Assembly (NCBI GenBank): GCA_037176725.1
Contig: JAZBRS010000077.1
Location: 7,378,001 to 7,442,000, forward strand
Direction of reading: 5' to 3'
DNA from: Posidonia oceanica
Lineage: Eukaryota > Streptophyta > Magnoliopsida > Alismatales > Posidoniaceae
DNA: 64,000 nt
Each line of letters begins with the position of its first letter. Position 1 is the first letter of the stretch. The notes under the pieces are model-generated. The model made no database searches and was not told the origin of the DNA. It was given only the letters and a program-made list of their open reading frames with translations. Positions 21,394 through 34,330 of the stretch are shown here, one piece after another. The position numbers and the translations under genes are program-made.

Positions 21394-24300
21394 AGGCTGG
21401 ATCGCTTGGAGCCTTCCGGTGGCTGCTGGACCCGAACCTAGACCCAAATCCACACCTCCTTCTCCTTCTTCCCCCTCAAAACAAGCCCAAACTCAACCTA
21501 GGATTACCCCCCTTTCCCGAATCCGAAAACCAACCAAAATCCATAGGAAAACTCACCCCTGACGACTTAGCAAACCCACCAAAAAGCCAGCAAAATCTCA
21601 AACTAGACCCCTCCCAAAAACCCTAGGAAACTTAGACAAAAATACCCTTTTTCTACACCTCAAAACCCCTCCAAAACTTCCTCAGAACCAAACCAAAACT
21701 CCGGGACCAAAACTAGAAACCCTAGACCCCACGCCCGCCAAATTTCACCCCTTTCCGAGACTCCTAAGCCCCCCTTTTGCCTGGATTATCGTTTTCTCTC
21801 TCCGGGATTATCGTTTTCCCTCTCCTCTCTCTCTCCTGACTATCGTCTCTCTTTTCATCCCCTTCTTGCCCTTTCTCTGGCTTGGCTGTGGGCCCCCTTT
21901 GTACTCCTATCCCTTCTCTATCTTATTCCTATTTTTATTTTATTTTTAACATTTTTTCCTGAATTTTAAAAGATCTTTTCCCTCAAACCTATCTCTTTCC
22001 CCTTTTATCCTCCTTTTTCCCCTTTTCTTCTTCTTTTCCTTTTCTTCTTCTTTCTTTTGCAAAAATCATGAAAATCCTTAAAAATCTGCAAAACCCCAAA
22101 ACATAAAAGAAACAAATCAGAATTCCAAGAAAAGCAACTAAAAAACATTAAACAAATGATTAAAAACTCAAACTTAACTAAATCAAGCCAAAAAGAAAAT
22201 CAAGCATGCAAACTAAAAAATGCAAAACAAACTAAAGGAAAATACTGTAAAATCAAGTAAAAAACTGAAATAAAGTCAGAACCTACCCAAGATAAAAACC
22301 CCACTAAAAGAATCAAAAAACAAACCCTAAAGGAAAGAATTAAAAATCAAATACTAAAACAAGTAATTAAAGAAGACAAAAGGCTTAACCTAATAAACAT
22401 AAGAAAAAACAGCATAAGAACTTAATTAAAAAAGGAAAAAGAAAATACAGTTAGAAGACTTAAAACACTTAATCAAACCAGAAAAATCCAACTAAAAAAC
22501 ATCAAGAAGAATTAACAAATAAAAATCAAAAACATAGGTCAAAAGACTTAAAGAAGGAAAACATAAAAGACTAGAACTAAAAAGCCCAAAACCCACTCGA
22601 AATAATATAAAAATAAATCCTAAAAATCCTAATTAACATCCTAAAATACTTAACAAGAAAACACAATTTTAAAAAAAATTTAAAAGAATTTAACCAACAC
22701 TTAATCAAGTGAGAAATGAATTAAAAACAAAAGAAAGTCCTAAAACCCTAATCAAGCCTAAAACACACTAATTAACCTAAAAACAGTCATTAAAAAATCC
22801 AATTAAACACCTAACCTACAATCCAACTCATCTAATATTTTTGTTTATTTTTATCTTTTTTTCCCTATTTTATTTTCCTCCTTCTTTCCATCTTTCTTTC
22901 TTCTTTTTATCCTTTCTTTTCTTCTTTACTGGGCTCACCAGCCCATTACCCTTTTCTTGCTTTCTTTTTTAAAACCGCAGCCCACAGCTACAGTCCGTCT
23001 TCCTCCTTCCCTCCTCCCGCAAGTCTACAGTGCCTGCTGCTCTGCTACAGTCCTGCCACAGCAGCTGCAGCGCCAGCCCCTGTCACCGCAGACCTGCGCT
23101 CACACGTCTCTGTCGGACCGGACCGGCGTGCGCCGCACCGCGTCCGTGCTTCCTGCCACCGCCCCTCCGCATTAATTCGCCACAGCCAGGCCTGCAAGCA
23201 ACCAGAGTTTTAAGAGCCAAAAACCAGAGGAGAAAAGAGAGAGTTCATCCGGAGAGAGGGAAAAAGACCAGAGGAACATCCCGGAAGAGAGACGAGGCAT
23301 TCCAGAGCAATCCCAGCGAGAGAGAGCCCCGTTCTTCCTCTGAAATCCACCCAGAAACACCCGACCTCCGCCCCTTCTTTCCACGGCGAACTAGCACCCG
23401 AAACACCTCCAGAACAGCCCAGAATCCGCCCCCCGATCTCACCCAAGCCACCTGCAACCTAACCCACCATTCCACACAGAGAACGACCCCAGCATTTCGC
23501 CTCCAACCTCTTGAAAACCAGCAGAACCCAGCTCCAACCCATTCCAAAAATTCCCTCTGCCACAGGCCGCTTCTCCTCCCCAAACTCCACCCAGACACTC
23601 GCCTAACCTCCACCTTCCTAAGCCGCCCAGCCTCCACCTCCAACTCGCCCCACAGGCGAAGCGCCCCACTTCAAACACCTTGCTCCATTTCGGCCCGAAA
23701 TCCGACCAGCTGCCAAACCCTTCCCACGGCCTCTAGAAAATCGATTTGACCATCCAGAATCATCCACCGAACCTCCAGCTACTCACCGGAGTCCTCCGCT
23801 CGATCCAGAGGGCGACAACCAGCTCCCCCCACCTCAAACGACCCGCAGTGCACCCACCTTGGCCTAATCCTCCTCAGACCTTCGAAGCTTGCGTCCAGCC
23901 GTCCAGGAAGCATCAGTGCGTCGCCCGGAGCAGATCCCAACCGTCGCGAACCCCCGGAGTCCTCCGCAACGACCAGACGACGTCCGCCGGCCGTCTCCGG
24001 CACTGCCGAGGTCGGGAGGGCGCACCGGACGCGACGACAGGTATTTCCTTACCTTCCCCGCTCTCCCTCCTCCTCCTGCTGCTTTTCCGCCGATCAGAAT
24101 CGGCTTCCAAGCCCTCCAGCGCCGCCCGCATCTCGCCGGTCAGGCTTTCTTCTCCGGCGCCGGTCGCTTGCCTCCCGGGCGCTCCAGCCGCTGGAACGCC
24201 GCTCCGACGCTTCCTAAGGCTCCGCACGAACGCCGGCACCAAGCTCCGCCGGTCTGCGCTTCCCCAACCGCCCCTGTCGGCGGTCACGAGCACTGCCGGC

Positions 24301-26827
24301 GCTCTGCTACAGTGTTCGTCGACCGCCGGCGATTCACTGTTCAATTATTTTTTCTGTTATATAGTTTTAGGTGTAAATATTGCATTTATGCCTTAAGTTC
24401 TTACATTTTTGCGTTTTAGTCCTCTGTTCATTTATTTCGCTTAGTTTTTAATTAAATACCATGCTAAATTGCTGTTTTTATTTATGTTTTTCAGTATTTG
24501 CTTTTCAGTCCATTTACTGTGTGTTTCAGTTGTAATGTTTTATGCTTTAGCCCCTCTGCTTTTGATTATTGCACTCAGGTCCTGTTTTAAATCAGTCATT
24601 TTATTGGCATGCATTTTACCATACTGCATTGCATTCTAGGCCCCTGCATGTTTCTGTTTTTGCATTTAGATCCAATACACTGTAGTAACTTAGGTTCTGA
24701 TTTTTATTTTTGGTTGATGCATTGCATTTTGCACCTTCTGATCTTGCATATTTACACATAGGTCCATTTTAAATGGACAGTAATCATGTTACATGCATTT
24801 TAGCTTATTACATTGCATTTTTGACCCTGTTTTTTTTTAAAATCACACATCAGTCCTGTTCCATGATTTCAAGGCATATTTTGCATATAAAATTGCATAT
24901 TTGACCCCTGCATGATTTGAAAATTACACATAGAGCCTTGCATCTTTCAAAAACAATGTAAAAAGACTGTTTTGCCCCTAAGTTGCATTTTAACTCCTAT
25001 GCTTGCAAAAATTGCATGTAGACCCTCCACTTGCATTCCCGGACTCCCCAGAACCCCTGTTTTCTAGAAAATTTGCATTTTAGCCCCTCTCTTTCTTCAA
25101 AAATGCTTTTGAATCCCTGTTCTTTCTGAATTGCCTTTCTTTGTCTTTTCTTGCTTTGCATGCATCCTGCATTCATTTAATCTTGCATTTAAGCTCGCCT
25201 TTGCATACACTAAGCACTTTTAACTCTCCTTCACTTGGGAGGACTTTCAGCACACCCCTAGGACCTCCCGAACACCTAGATCTGCTCTTCTCCCCTGTTC
25301 TGGCCCTTCTGCTCCGAAGTTGCGATATCTTTCAATCCGACCGTTGGATCTCCTCAAGCAAGCTGCCCAGGCGACCGCAGCGAAGCGCTCTTCAGCATGG
25401 ACCAAGCAGATCTCCGATCAGACTCCCGGATCTCCAGGTATATCTTCCTGAACCCCTGCACTGCATTCATTTGCATGCCATTTGCACCGTTTTGCGTGCC
25501 CTTTAGTTTTTCCGCTTCGTCTTGCGTGCCTTCAAGTTTTCTTGCACCGTTTTGCGTGCCACTTCTTTGTTTTGCGCCGTTTTGCGTGCCCTTTAGTTTT
25601 CTCGCCCCGTTTTGCGTGCCTTCATGTTTTCTCGCTCCATTTTGCGCGCCGCTTCTTTGTCTTGCACCGTTTTGCGTGCCCTTTAGTTTTCTCGCCCCGT
25701 TTTGCGTGCCTTCATGTTTTCTTGCTCCGTTTTGCACGCCGCTTCTTTGTCTTGCACTGTTTTGCGTGCCCTTTAGTTTTCTCGCCCCGTTTTGCGTGTT
25801 TTCAAGTTTTCTCGCTCCGTTTTATGCGCCGCTTCTTTGTCTTGCACCGTTTTGCGTGCCCCTTAATTTTCTCGCTCCGTTTTGCGCGCCGCTTCTTTGT
25901 CTTGCACCATTTTGCGTGCCCTTTAGTTTTCTCGCCCCGTTTTGCGTGTTTTCAAGTTTCCTCGCTCCGTTTTGCGCGTCGCTTCTTTGTCTTGCACCGT
26001 TTTACGTGCCCTTTAGCTTTCTCGCTCCGTTTTGCGTCCTTGTTCCGTTCCTTGCATCATTTTGCATGTCAACCCTGTTTTCGCATCTTTTTGCGTACTT
26101 GTTTCGTTCCTCGCACTGTTTTACGCCGTTTTCCCTTGCATGTCGATTGCATTGCATGGTTTTCTCGCTGTTTTGTTTTGTCGCCCGCATTTGCATATAG
26201 GGCGGTGATGCTTACTGTCCGGAGTTCTCATGAGCCAGGTCTCGCCCGGTTCGGAAAACAGACAGCGTTGCTGAGCGCTTAGATTGCACGTTTACTACCT
26301 TGCATCGTCTTTCATCACTTAGAGCACACCTTTGAGCATTTAGACAGGCATTCATTGGCACTTAGGCATCCAAAGTCTGCATTTCCCTGCATATGCGAGC
26401 GTAAGCCTAGAAAGACCGATTCTCGGGCGTGTCGGGGGTGCCTAACACCTTCCCCGCGCGTAACAGGAGTCCTTACCCTCTCTTGGCCCGCAATGACCAT
26501 ATTGCCCTTGTCCTAGGCACGAGTCACATCATTTGCATTCATTTGCATCTCATTTCTTTTGCATTGCCCTGCATTGCATCTTTTGCTTGGTTTTGCGCGA
26601 TTATTCGCGCATTTCCCCGGTTTTCCTCGTCTTCCGATTTAATAGACTTGGTGGCGACTCCGATTTTGTCTTGTCTTCTTCTTTTCTTTCCCTTTTTTCC
26701 CTCTTTTAAATGTTTTCGAGTTAGGTCTTCCTTCTCGGACATAGTCGCTTATAGTGAGCCTGATTCCGATCGGTGCACGCGAGCTTTGGCATCGTGCATG
26801 GACGATCCGAACACCGGGATCGCTACA
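21374..26827 (+). repeat. Element A 3' LTR (5,454 bp, full length)
   Basis: It has the same ends as the 5' LTR. It keeps the 1,945 bp that the 5' copy has lost: a GC-rich end (to about 24,340), a T-rich segment with recurring GCATTTTAG-like motifs (24,350-25,130), and the 30-bp array at 25,480-26,030. B's and C's LTRs contain matching segments, so the long form is ancestral. No TATA box could be placed with confidence. It ends CTACA directly before GCTTG. Confidence 0.95.
25480..26035 (+). repeat. LTR minisatellite of about 30 bp (element A 3' LTR)
   Basis: Imperfect units of the form CACCGTTTTGCGTGCC followed by CTTTAGTTTTCTCG, TTCATGTTTTCTCG or GCTTCTTTGTCTTG recur about 18 times, often in higher-order triplets. 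The core GCACCGTTTTGCGTGC has 4-bp inverted arms (GCAC/GTGC). Matching arrays occur in B (32,390-32,890) and C (48,370-48,900). The long ORFs through it are products of the repeat, not genes. Confidence 0.9.
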
Positions 26828-26832
26828 GCTTG
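26828..26832. repeat. Target-site duplication of element A, right copy (GCTTG)
   Basis: Exact copy of 5873-5877, directly after the CTACA end of the 3' LTR. The following TGAAGAGACGG restores element B's protease region. Confidence 0.97.
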
Positions 26833-27420
26833 TGAAGAGACGGGGGAGACTGCCTCGATCCGCTCCTTCTCAAAGTTCTCCGCCATGATGACAATGACAT
26901 CATCACTGCGACGGTACTTTATCATCTGATGGAGGGTCGAGGGAAGGACCTGATGCTTGTGGAGCCAAGGGCGCCCGAGCAGGAGATTGAAATTCGGCTT
27001 CAAGTCGACGACATAGAATTCTACATCGAAAACGACCAGGCCAATGGCAAGAGGAATAATCAGGATCCCCAGAGCATCATGGTGGGTGTTGTCAAAAGCT
27101 GTCATTCCCTTCACGGCTGGCGTGATGTCCTCAGCTTTGAATCCGAGCTTGGTTGCAGTACACAAGGGGCAGACGTTAAGGCCTGACCCGTTATCAACCA
27201 GTGTTAGGGGAATGCGAAAGTTTTTGAACTGAACCGTGACGAACAGGGGTTGATTGTGATTAATCCCCGCCGGAGGCAGCTCATCGCTCATAAAAGAGAT
27301 GACCTGGGGCTCCGCAATCATCCCTACCATGCTTTCCAAGGCTAAAGGCTCAATAGATTGGGACACAAAGGGCAGCCTAGAACACGCGAAGAAAAGCCTC
27401 GTGGTGTTCAGCAGAGGTGT
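26833..27420 (-). pseudogene. Element B protease region
   Basis: The minus strand shows the block PLFVTVQFKNFRIPLTLVDNGSGLNV, with the intact DNGSG active-site loop near 27,182-27,196, then FDVEFYVVDLKPNFNLLLGRPWLHKH. It reads directly into 5872 once A is removed. A one-base insertion and a TAG near 27,372-27,385, compared with C, shift the frame between the gag tail and the protease. Apart from that its core is better preserved than A's. Confidence 0.9.
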
Positions 27421-30415
27421 GGATTAGGTCCCAAATGGAAATGTCGGCTTTGACCTTCTTAAGTTGGGAGGTTATGCCTGCTTTGGGTTGGTTTTTCTTG
27501 GCAGCAGGAGGGGTTGTTTTGGCAAGCTCTAAAGGGGTAGTGGCAGGAGATTGTGCCGCTACAGGTTGGGCAGGGATTTGGCTTGCTACAGGTTGATTTG
27601 AGGCTGGGTCTGCTATAGGTTGGTTAGAGGGTGGGGGCATAGCAAGTTCAGGGTGACTTGACCTAATGGCTGGTGCTGGGGGTTTGTAGACCCTCCCCGA
27701 TCGCGTTACTTCCGCGCACATTTCTGTGGCGTAGCTGTAAGGGACGTGATGGGTGTCTAGAGTTAAATCAATAACTACTGGAGCACGTGCTACGAGCACA
27801 GGAGGGATTACAGGGGGACCTACTGGGTATTGAGGTCTATCTAAATGGTAAGGTTGTTGGGGTGGGAAGGCAGGGGCTGGCTGAGGTCTGCCTAAAAGAT
27901 GTATGGGGGATTCTAGCTGAGCCTACCCTAAGAGGTGGACAGGGGATGTAAGCTGGGCTCTAGCTAGGAGGTGTATAGGGGGTTGAGCCTGAGGAAGCAT
28001 AGTAGGGGGCGCGAAGGGGCGCTCCGGCTTGGCACGCGGTCAGATCGTGTGAACTCCCGACTCGGAGCCGGCAACTGCCGCAAGGTAGAGATTAATAGGG
28101 AAAGGCTCAGAGATATCAGAAATAAGATCCGAAGGGTCTACAACAGAGGTAGTAGGCCCAAAAGGGAAGACAGAGTGAATGCTTGAGGTTCCTGCCCCTC
28201 TCGGATAAGTGTGTTCTGGTAGGGGTTGGTGGATGATGCCAGAATGAGGGGGAACAGCTGAATGTGCAGATGCATGTGTGTGTGCTTGAGTGGATGCCTC
28301 GTGCGTGTCAATCACAATCGTTCCCGATTCGATTAGATCCTGAATAGCGTTTCGCAGGGAGCAGCAATTGTCCGTCGAATGCCCGACGCTTCGATGGAAA
28401 TTGCAGAAGAGGTTCGCCTTAAACCAATGCAGCAAAGGATTTGGGGGCGGGCGAACCTCTGAGAACTTCAGGAGCGATGCAACCTTTGGCAAGATGACCG
28501 TGAGCGGTTCCACCAGTGGGGCGAATTTCCGCTTCTCAGTGGGTGGCCTTCTTTGCCTCTGGTATGAGCTTTGCTAAATCGATGCGATAGGGTAGACCAG
28601 TCTAGCGGTGGTTGTGATCTGTGGTGTGGGTGGATTCGTAGGTGTAGGAGCATACACCATCTGAGCTGGGGCAGGTCAGGATGGCAAGTGAACAGGCACA
28701 GCAGGAGAGTCAACGAACGCAACAGCGGTTTTCGACGAGTCCTTCTTCTTTGGTCGGTTGTTGCTGCTACCACTGTTGTTGTTGGAAGCGATGCTGTTGG
28801 CACTGTTACTGCTGGTCGCGGCCTGCTTAGCGAACGCAGAGAGAGCTAGGAAGTTGCTACTCCGTAAAGAACTCTCCACGCACACTCTAGCTCGGATAAG
28901 TGCAGCAAAAGTAGTGACAGGTTGGATGCTAAGTAGAGCTCCAAGAGATGGCTGTGCCCCTTTGATAACGATCTCAATAGACTCCTCGTCAGAGGGTCTA
29001 TCTCGGACTTGTGAGGCAAGGCCGCGCTAGCGGCCGACGTACTCCTCGAACGGCTCGCCGGAATTCTGCTTAATTGCGATCAAGTCCGCCCTCTTTGGGA
29101 CTAGATCGAGGTTGAAGGAGTACTATTCCAGGAACGCCTAACTGAGGTCGTTCCAAGTCTTGATGGCTGACATATCAAGCGATGTGAACCACTTGAGTGC
29201 CGGCCTGGTCAAGCTCTTCTAGAACAGGCGGATCAGCAACCTCTCGTCAGCCAGAAGCTGAGTGAGATCACCGCAATACGCCTTCAGGTGTGCTACGAGG
29301 CAGCCCCTACCATTGTATTTCTCGAAGTCTGGGATTTTGAACTTCGGAGGGAGTACTGCCTTTGGAAAGCAGCAGAGGTCCTGAAATTGGTAGGTCTGGT
29401 GCTCAGTACCCTACACTAGTCATAGTGCCTTTTCCAAGACATCCATCCGGTTGTTGATGGGGTTTGGATTTGCTGCCACAGGAGAGGGATTGGCAGGGGT
29501 AGTGAGCACATACGCCGAATGGGTCGCACCTAAGTGCTCCTCCGGATCTACCATAGCGTCGCCTGGTGGAGCAACTGGATGGCCGGCGTATCCGTGCTGG
29601 GGAACTATGTATGCAGGGATGAATGCAGGGTTCTGGGCCTGATGCAAGGGAGGAGGGTGGAAGACATGCTGTGCTGTGGGAGGGGTAGGATGCTGGAGCA
29701 CCAGTTGCTGTACAGGCGGGGTGCCGGACAGCGAGCCAGTGGAGTACTGGGCTCCAGCCAGCCCAAAGGACTGACCACTAGGAGGAAGAGGAGCATGCTG
29801 TGCTAAGTGTTGTGCAAAAGGAAGCGGTAACCGGGCCCCCATCGTTGGAACCGTGAGCGGTTGAGACGATGGTCGAGGCGGAGGTGTGGAGGTAGATGCA
29901 TGAAATGCAAGAACCGGCCTCAAAGGAACCTTAGGAGCGACAGGAGCAAATGAGGGACAAACTGATAGAGCCATGCCCTACAGTCTCTAGGCAAGCTCCA
30001 TCAGGTGCTGGTACTGAGCTTCAGGCGTTCCATCAGCAGGAACGCTGGAGTACAGTGTCGGCGAGGATTGAGAGGCAAATGGCACAGACACAGACTATCC
30101 GGGAGGAGTAGGCGCTATAGCAAAAGTCACAGCAGTGGTAGGAGGGATGTCAGAGGCGACGTATCCCTGGGAAGGAGGGGGCAATGGCGTCTCTGAAACG
30201 CGAGTAACAGTCATCAAGATAAACTCAATGACCGGATCCAGAGGAAGAGATGCTTGCCACTATCTAGGGACATACTGAGATCCTAGAAGCATTAGGGGAG
30301 GAAACCCTGGCGTCGGAAGGGGAACAAGAGAGGCAGAAGGAGCAACCGAAGGGGCCGGAGCGGAAACACCCTTCGTGACAGAAGTGAAGAGAGGCTCACT
30401 GACGTACTGGGCCAT
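27377..30415 (-). pseudogene. Element B gag (decayed)
   Basis: The ATG at 30413-30415 begins MAQYVSEP. The minus strand holds the Pro-rich N-terminus (to about 29,420), the gag domain at about 29,400-28,850 with stops, a zinc knuckle CNFHRSVGHSTDNC near 28,370-28,412, and a Pro/Ala-rich tail (27,799-27,377). Stops and at least one frame change break it into six or more open pieces. It is collinear with C's gag and clearly related to A's. Confidence 0.88.
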
Positions 30416-31687
30416 TGCTGACCTAGAGCGCGTGAGAACAGAGCTGCGATGGGTATGCAAGCAGCGATTCCTAATAGGAGCTATCATCGCAAAGGCGGAT
30501 AGCTCAGAAGGGGAATGGTCGCGAACAAGGTCGCAACAAGGGTGCCAGAAAGGGACGGTACTCAAGCTCCAGCAAAGGGAACTCGCTTACCGATCACTGC
30601 TGACACAGACAGAGACAAACAAGGATTAGAAACTAAAAGACAGATGCAAATGAGTTAAGTTACATGGCATGAATGATATGCATGCTTTCTAGTATGCCCC
30701 CTCACCTATCTAGTGTATCCTAGTAGGTGGTCTACTTCGAGTATCCCCAAGTGTACAGGTCACCGACTCAGGTCAGAAAGAGTAGGCTTCCTATCGAACT
30801 CCTAGCCAAAGCTGAGGAAATAACAGGGTGGTGCGTTGGTGGCCCTGACCTTGCCAAAGCATGGGCAGTACACTCCACTACACCGACACGACCGCTGGAC
30901 AAAGGGGAGACAGACCGACTGACTTGACCCATGCCAAAAGCGGTGGAACAAGAGGTCGGGACCATTCTTTGCAAATTAGTAGGTAGACTCTGATGAGAAG
31001 AATGCATGCCCTATATGATGCTTATGCAAATGCTTAAAGTTTTTCATCTTGTGCATTTTATTAACCCAAGGGGGTGAAGGATTGTTTGAAGTCTCTAGTT
31101 GCTCCTAGAAGTTCTTTTTACTTGCCATTTTTAGTTAACCACAGGGAGAGCAAATAGTCTCTATTATCCTAGGCATGGCATGTGCAAAAGGGAAGAAAAT
31201 CAACCAAATATGGCAGGCAAACAACATACAACACAGCAAAAGGCAAGTGCATGGCATGTGCGGGTGTTTGTGAGCATGACAGTGAAGAAAAAGCATTCAT
31301 CATGTCAAAAGGCATATATATAGGGCATGTGTGTGTGTAGTGACATAGCAAGTGTGTAAAAGAAGCATTCATCATTCAAAAAGCATGTATTGTTGCCAAA
31401 CAAGTATGTAGACATGCATTGTGCAGAAAATAAAGCAATAAAAGAGTAAAGACAAGTAAGCTGCAAAGCAAATAAGAGCAGGAGCAAGGAAATAAGCAGG
31501 TAGACAAACAACAAAGGCAAAGTAGAGCAAAACAGAGCACAAACCAAGGCAAAGGAGGTGCAAAACCTGAGCGGAGTAGCCACGAGGCGGCTCGCTAGGA
31601 GTTTGCACAGAAAAGCAAGCAAAATAGGCAAAGGACACAAAGGCAAAGAAAGCAAATCCCAAACGGCGAAAAAGCCAGAGTCTGCTA
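30416..31687 (-). other. Element B untranslated leader
   Basis: Homologous to the leaders of A and C; no coding sequence is supported. On the minus strand at about 30,640-30,590 it shows CTAAT, a pyrimidine-rich tract, GTCAGCAG and, six bases later, GGTAAGC. This looks like a splice acceptor followed by a donor, and C has it too. Confidence 0.65.
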
Positions 31688-31705
31688 TCCCCAGCAGAGT
31701 CGCCA
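31688..31705 (-). promoter_or_regulatory. Element B primer-binding site (tRNA-Arg type)
   Basis: On the minus strand it reads TGGCGACTCTGCTGGGGA, identical to A's. It lies one base from the LTR, whose end has changed from CTACA to CTATA. Confidence 0.9.
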
Positions 31706-32389
31706 CTATAGTAATCCCAATCAGAATCAGGTTTACTATTAGCGGCTATGTCCGAGGAGGAGGGCTCAACTCAAAAACACTTAAAACAGGAGAGAAAAGA
31801 AGAAGATAAGACAATTCAGAGTCGCCACCGTGTCTATTATCGGGAGACAAGGAAAAGCAGGGGCAATGCGTGAGTTAACACGCAAAACCAAGCAAAAGAT
31901 GCAATGCAAAGCAATGCAAAAGAAAACAAATGCAAATGAATGCAAATGATATGACTCATGCCTAGGATAAGGGCAATATGGTCATTACGGGCCAAAAGAC
32001 TGGGCAAGGACTCATGTTACGTGTGGGGAAGGTGTTAGGCACCCCCGACACGCTCGAGAATCGGTCTTTCTAGGCTTACGCTCGCATATGCAGGGAAATG
32101 CAGGTTTGAATGCCTAAATGCCATTGAATGCCTGAATGAATGCTCATAGGTGTGCTCTAAGTGGTGGGATGCAATGCAAGGAAGTAAACGTGTGGTCTAA
32201 GTGCTCAGCAACGCTGTCTGTGTTCCGAACCGAGCGAGACCTGGCTCATGAGAACTCCAAGCAGTAAGCATCACTGCCCTATATGCAAATGCAAGCAGAA
32301 AAGCAAAACGGAGGTAAAACCAAGCAATGTATGTGACATGCAAGAGAAAACGGCATAAAACACACAAAACAACACGAGAAACGAGAGCG

Positions 32390-32890
32390 ACACGCGAAAC
32401 GGTGCGAGAAACAAAGCCAGCATGCAAAACGGTGCGAGAAAACAAAGCCAGCACGCAAAACGGTGCAAGAAACATGAATGCAAAACGATGCGAGAAACAA
32501 GAACGGGCACGCAAAACGGTGCCAAAGACGAAGCGGGCACACAAAACGGCCCCAAAAGAAAAGCAGGTACACAAAATGGTGCCAAAAACAAAGCGGGCAC
32601 ATGAAATGGTGCCAAAAGCAAAGTGGGCACGCAAAACAGTGCCAAAAATAGAGTGGGCACGCGAAACAGTGCCAGAAAATAGAGCGGGCACGCGAAATGG
32701 TGCCAAAAGCAAAGTCGGCACGCAAAACGGTGCCAAAAACCGAGCAGGCACGTGAAACGGTGCCAAAAGCAAAGTGGGCATGCAAAACGGTGCCAAAACC
32801 AAAGCGGGCACGCAAAACGGTGTCAAAAACAGAGCGGGCACGTGAAACGGTGCCAAAAACAAGGCAGGCACGCAAAATGGTGCCAAAGCA
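32390..32890 (-). repeat. LTR minisatellite of about 30 bp (element B)
   Basis: About 16 units of the form GGCACGCAAAACGGTGCCAA plus AAACAAAGCG. The core GCACGCAAAACGGTGC has GCAC/GTGC inverted arms. Equivalent to the arrays in A and C. Confidence 0.9.
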
Positions 32891-33649
32891 GGCGAAATAA
32901 AGCATCGATAAAACCATGCAGATGCAAATGCTAAGAAAAAGAGCAGGAGAAGCAAAGGAGAGGTAAACAGCACAAGTGTGAGAACGAGCGCCATTTAAAG
33001 ACCATGCAAAGTAGGTGTGAAGACCTACAAAGGGGAAGGAAAGCAAGTGGAAGGATTACCACTGTTTTGTGATTGTTTCCCACCAAAATGTCCCACGATG
33101 TGTCTCGCACGCTGCCAAGAGCTCACGATGCGATCGGATCGTGGGAAAGGGAGAAGAAAGTCGCAATTAGTGGTGAATCCAGGGGAAACGCGACACAAAG
33201 CACTAGGAGTACGCGAAAAGAGGGAGCAGAGTTGATAGATAAGAAGAGGAAGTCCTATTCTACATGTTCGAGAAACTAGAAAGCGAAACAATGCATGGAA
33301 TGCAAATGGTGTGCAAATGAATGCTGTATAGGGGTTCAGGAGGACTTACCTGGGAAATCTGAAGCCTGATCTGAAATCTGCTTGGTCCATGCTGAAGAGT
33401 GCTCCGCCGGGGTCGTCCAGGTAGCTTGATTGAGAAGATCCAACGGCCGGATCTGAAGATATCCCAACTTCAAGGCAAAGGGGCCAGAACAAGGGAGAAG
33501 AATGGATCTAAGTGTACAGGAGGTCCTAGGGGTGTGCACAACAGGTCCTCCCAAGCAAATGGGAGCTAAATGTGCCTAAGTGTGTGCAAGAATGCCAAAA
33601 TGCAAGAATGCATGAGTGCAATGCATGCAGAATGCAAGAAAAGACTTAG

Positions 33650-34330
33650 GGATGATTTTTCAGAAAACTGGGACCTTATATGCAATTTTTGAAAAAGTGG
33701 GGGTCTAAATGCAAAGATTTTGAAAAGTTAGGGGCTTCGGTGCAAAGTTTTTGAAAATTGAAGGGTCTGAGTGCAATTTTGCAAAATGCAGTGTTCAAAA
33801 TGCAAATTTTCAAGATAAACATGCATCAGGACAAGTTTTGAAATCATATGGGAGATTGGCATGCAATTTTGAAATCAATAAGGTCTAAAATGCAATTTTG
33901 CAAGCGAAGCAGTGGTCTTAATGGTCTGGGAATGCAAATAGGGGAGTCTATATGCAATTTTTCAAAGATGCAGGGTCTAAAATGCAATTTTATAAGCAAA
34001 ATATGCATTTAAATGATTTTTATAAGCATGCAGAGGACCTATATGCAATTTTTAAAACATGTAGGGTCAAAAATGCAATTTTATAAGTAAAATATGCACT
34101 TAAATGCATGTAGAGGACCTATATGCAATTTTTAAATCATGCAGGGTCAAAAATACAATTTTATAAGCAAAATATGCATTTAAATGCATGTTGTGCATTG
34201 ATGAAGGACCTATATGCAAAAATCAGAAAATATGAGGGAAATGATGCAATGCAGTAAGATAAATTGAAAAATAAAAACCTAAGTTAACAGAAGAGAGGAC
34301 TAAACTGTAAATAAGAAAAAAAGTAGGGAC
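33650..34330 (-). repeat. Degenerate ATGCAATTTT repeats in element B LTR
   Basis: Phrases such as GGGTCTAAAATGCAATTTTA and GGACCTATATGCAATTTTTA recur roughly every 40-100 bp with much variation. The same phrase structure occurs in C (49,680-50,320) and, inverted, in A's 3' LTR (24,580-25,090). It is not coding. Confidence 0.75.

Larger units (their letters stand above)
5878..26827 (+). mobile_element. Element A: complete, non-autonomous Ogre/Tat-like retrotransposon (20,950 bp)
   Basis: The element has both LTRs (5878-9386 and 21374-26827) with TGTTGACACC starts and CTACA ends, a tRNA-Arg-type primer site, a gag-protease region, a pol scar, a plant-mobile-domain ORF, tandem arrays, a polypurine tract and a GCTTG target duplication. 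Size, LTR length and primer match the Ogre branch of Tat elements. RT, RNase H and integrase are absent except for the last 20 or so codons of integrase, so movement must have relied on enzymes from other copies. The LTRs are nearly identical where they align, so this is the youngest insertion in the window. Confidence 0.96.

Noticed and set aside
25397..26282. Two overlapping ORFs of about 267 codons with a repeating Phe/Cys/Pro pattern
   Set aside because: They run through the 30-bp LTR array, are open in two frames at once and reflect the repeat unit. The same happens in B (32,197-32,994) and C (48,209-49,208).
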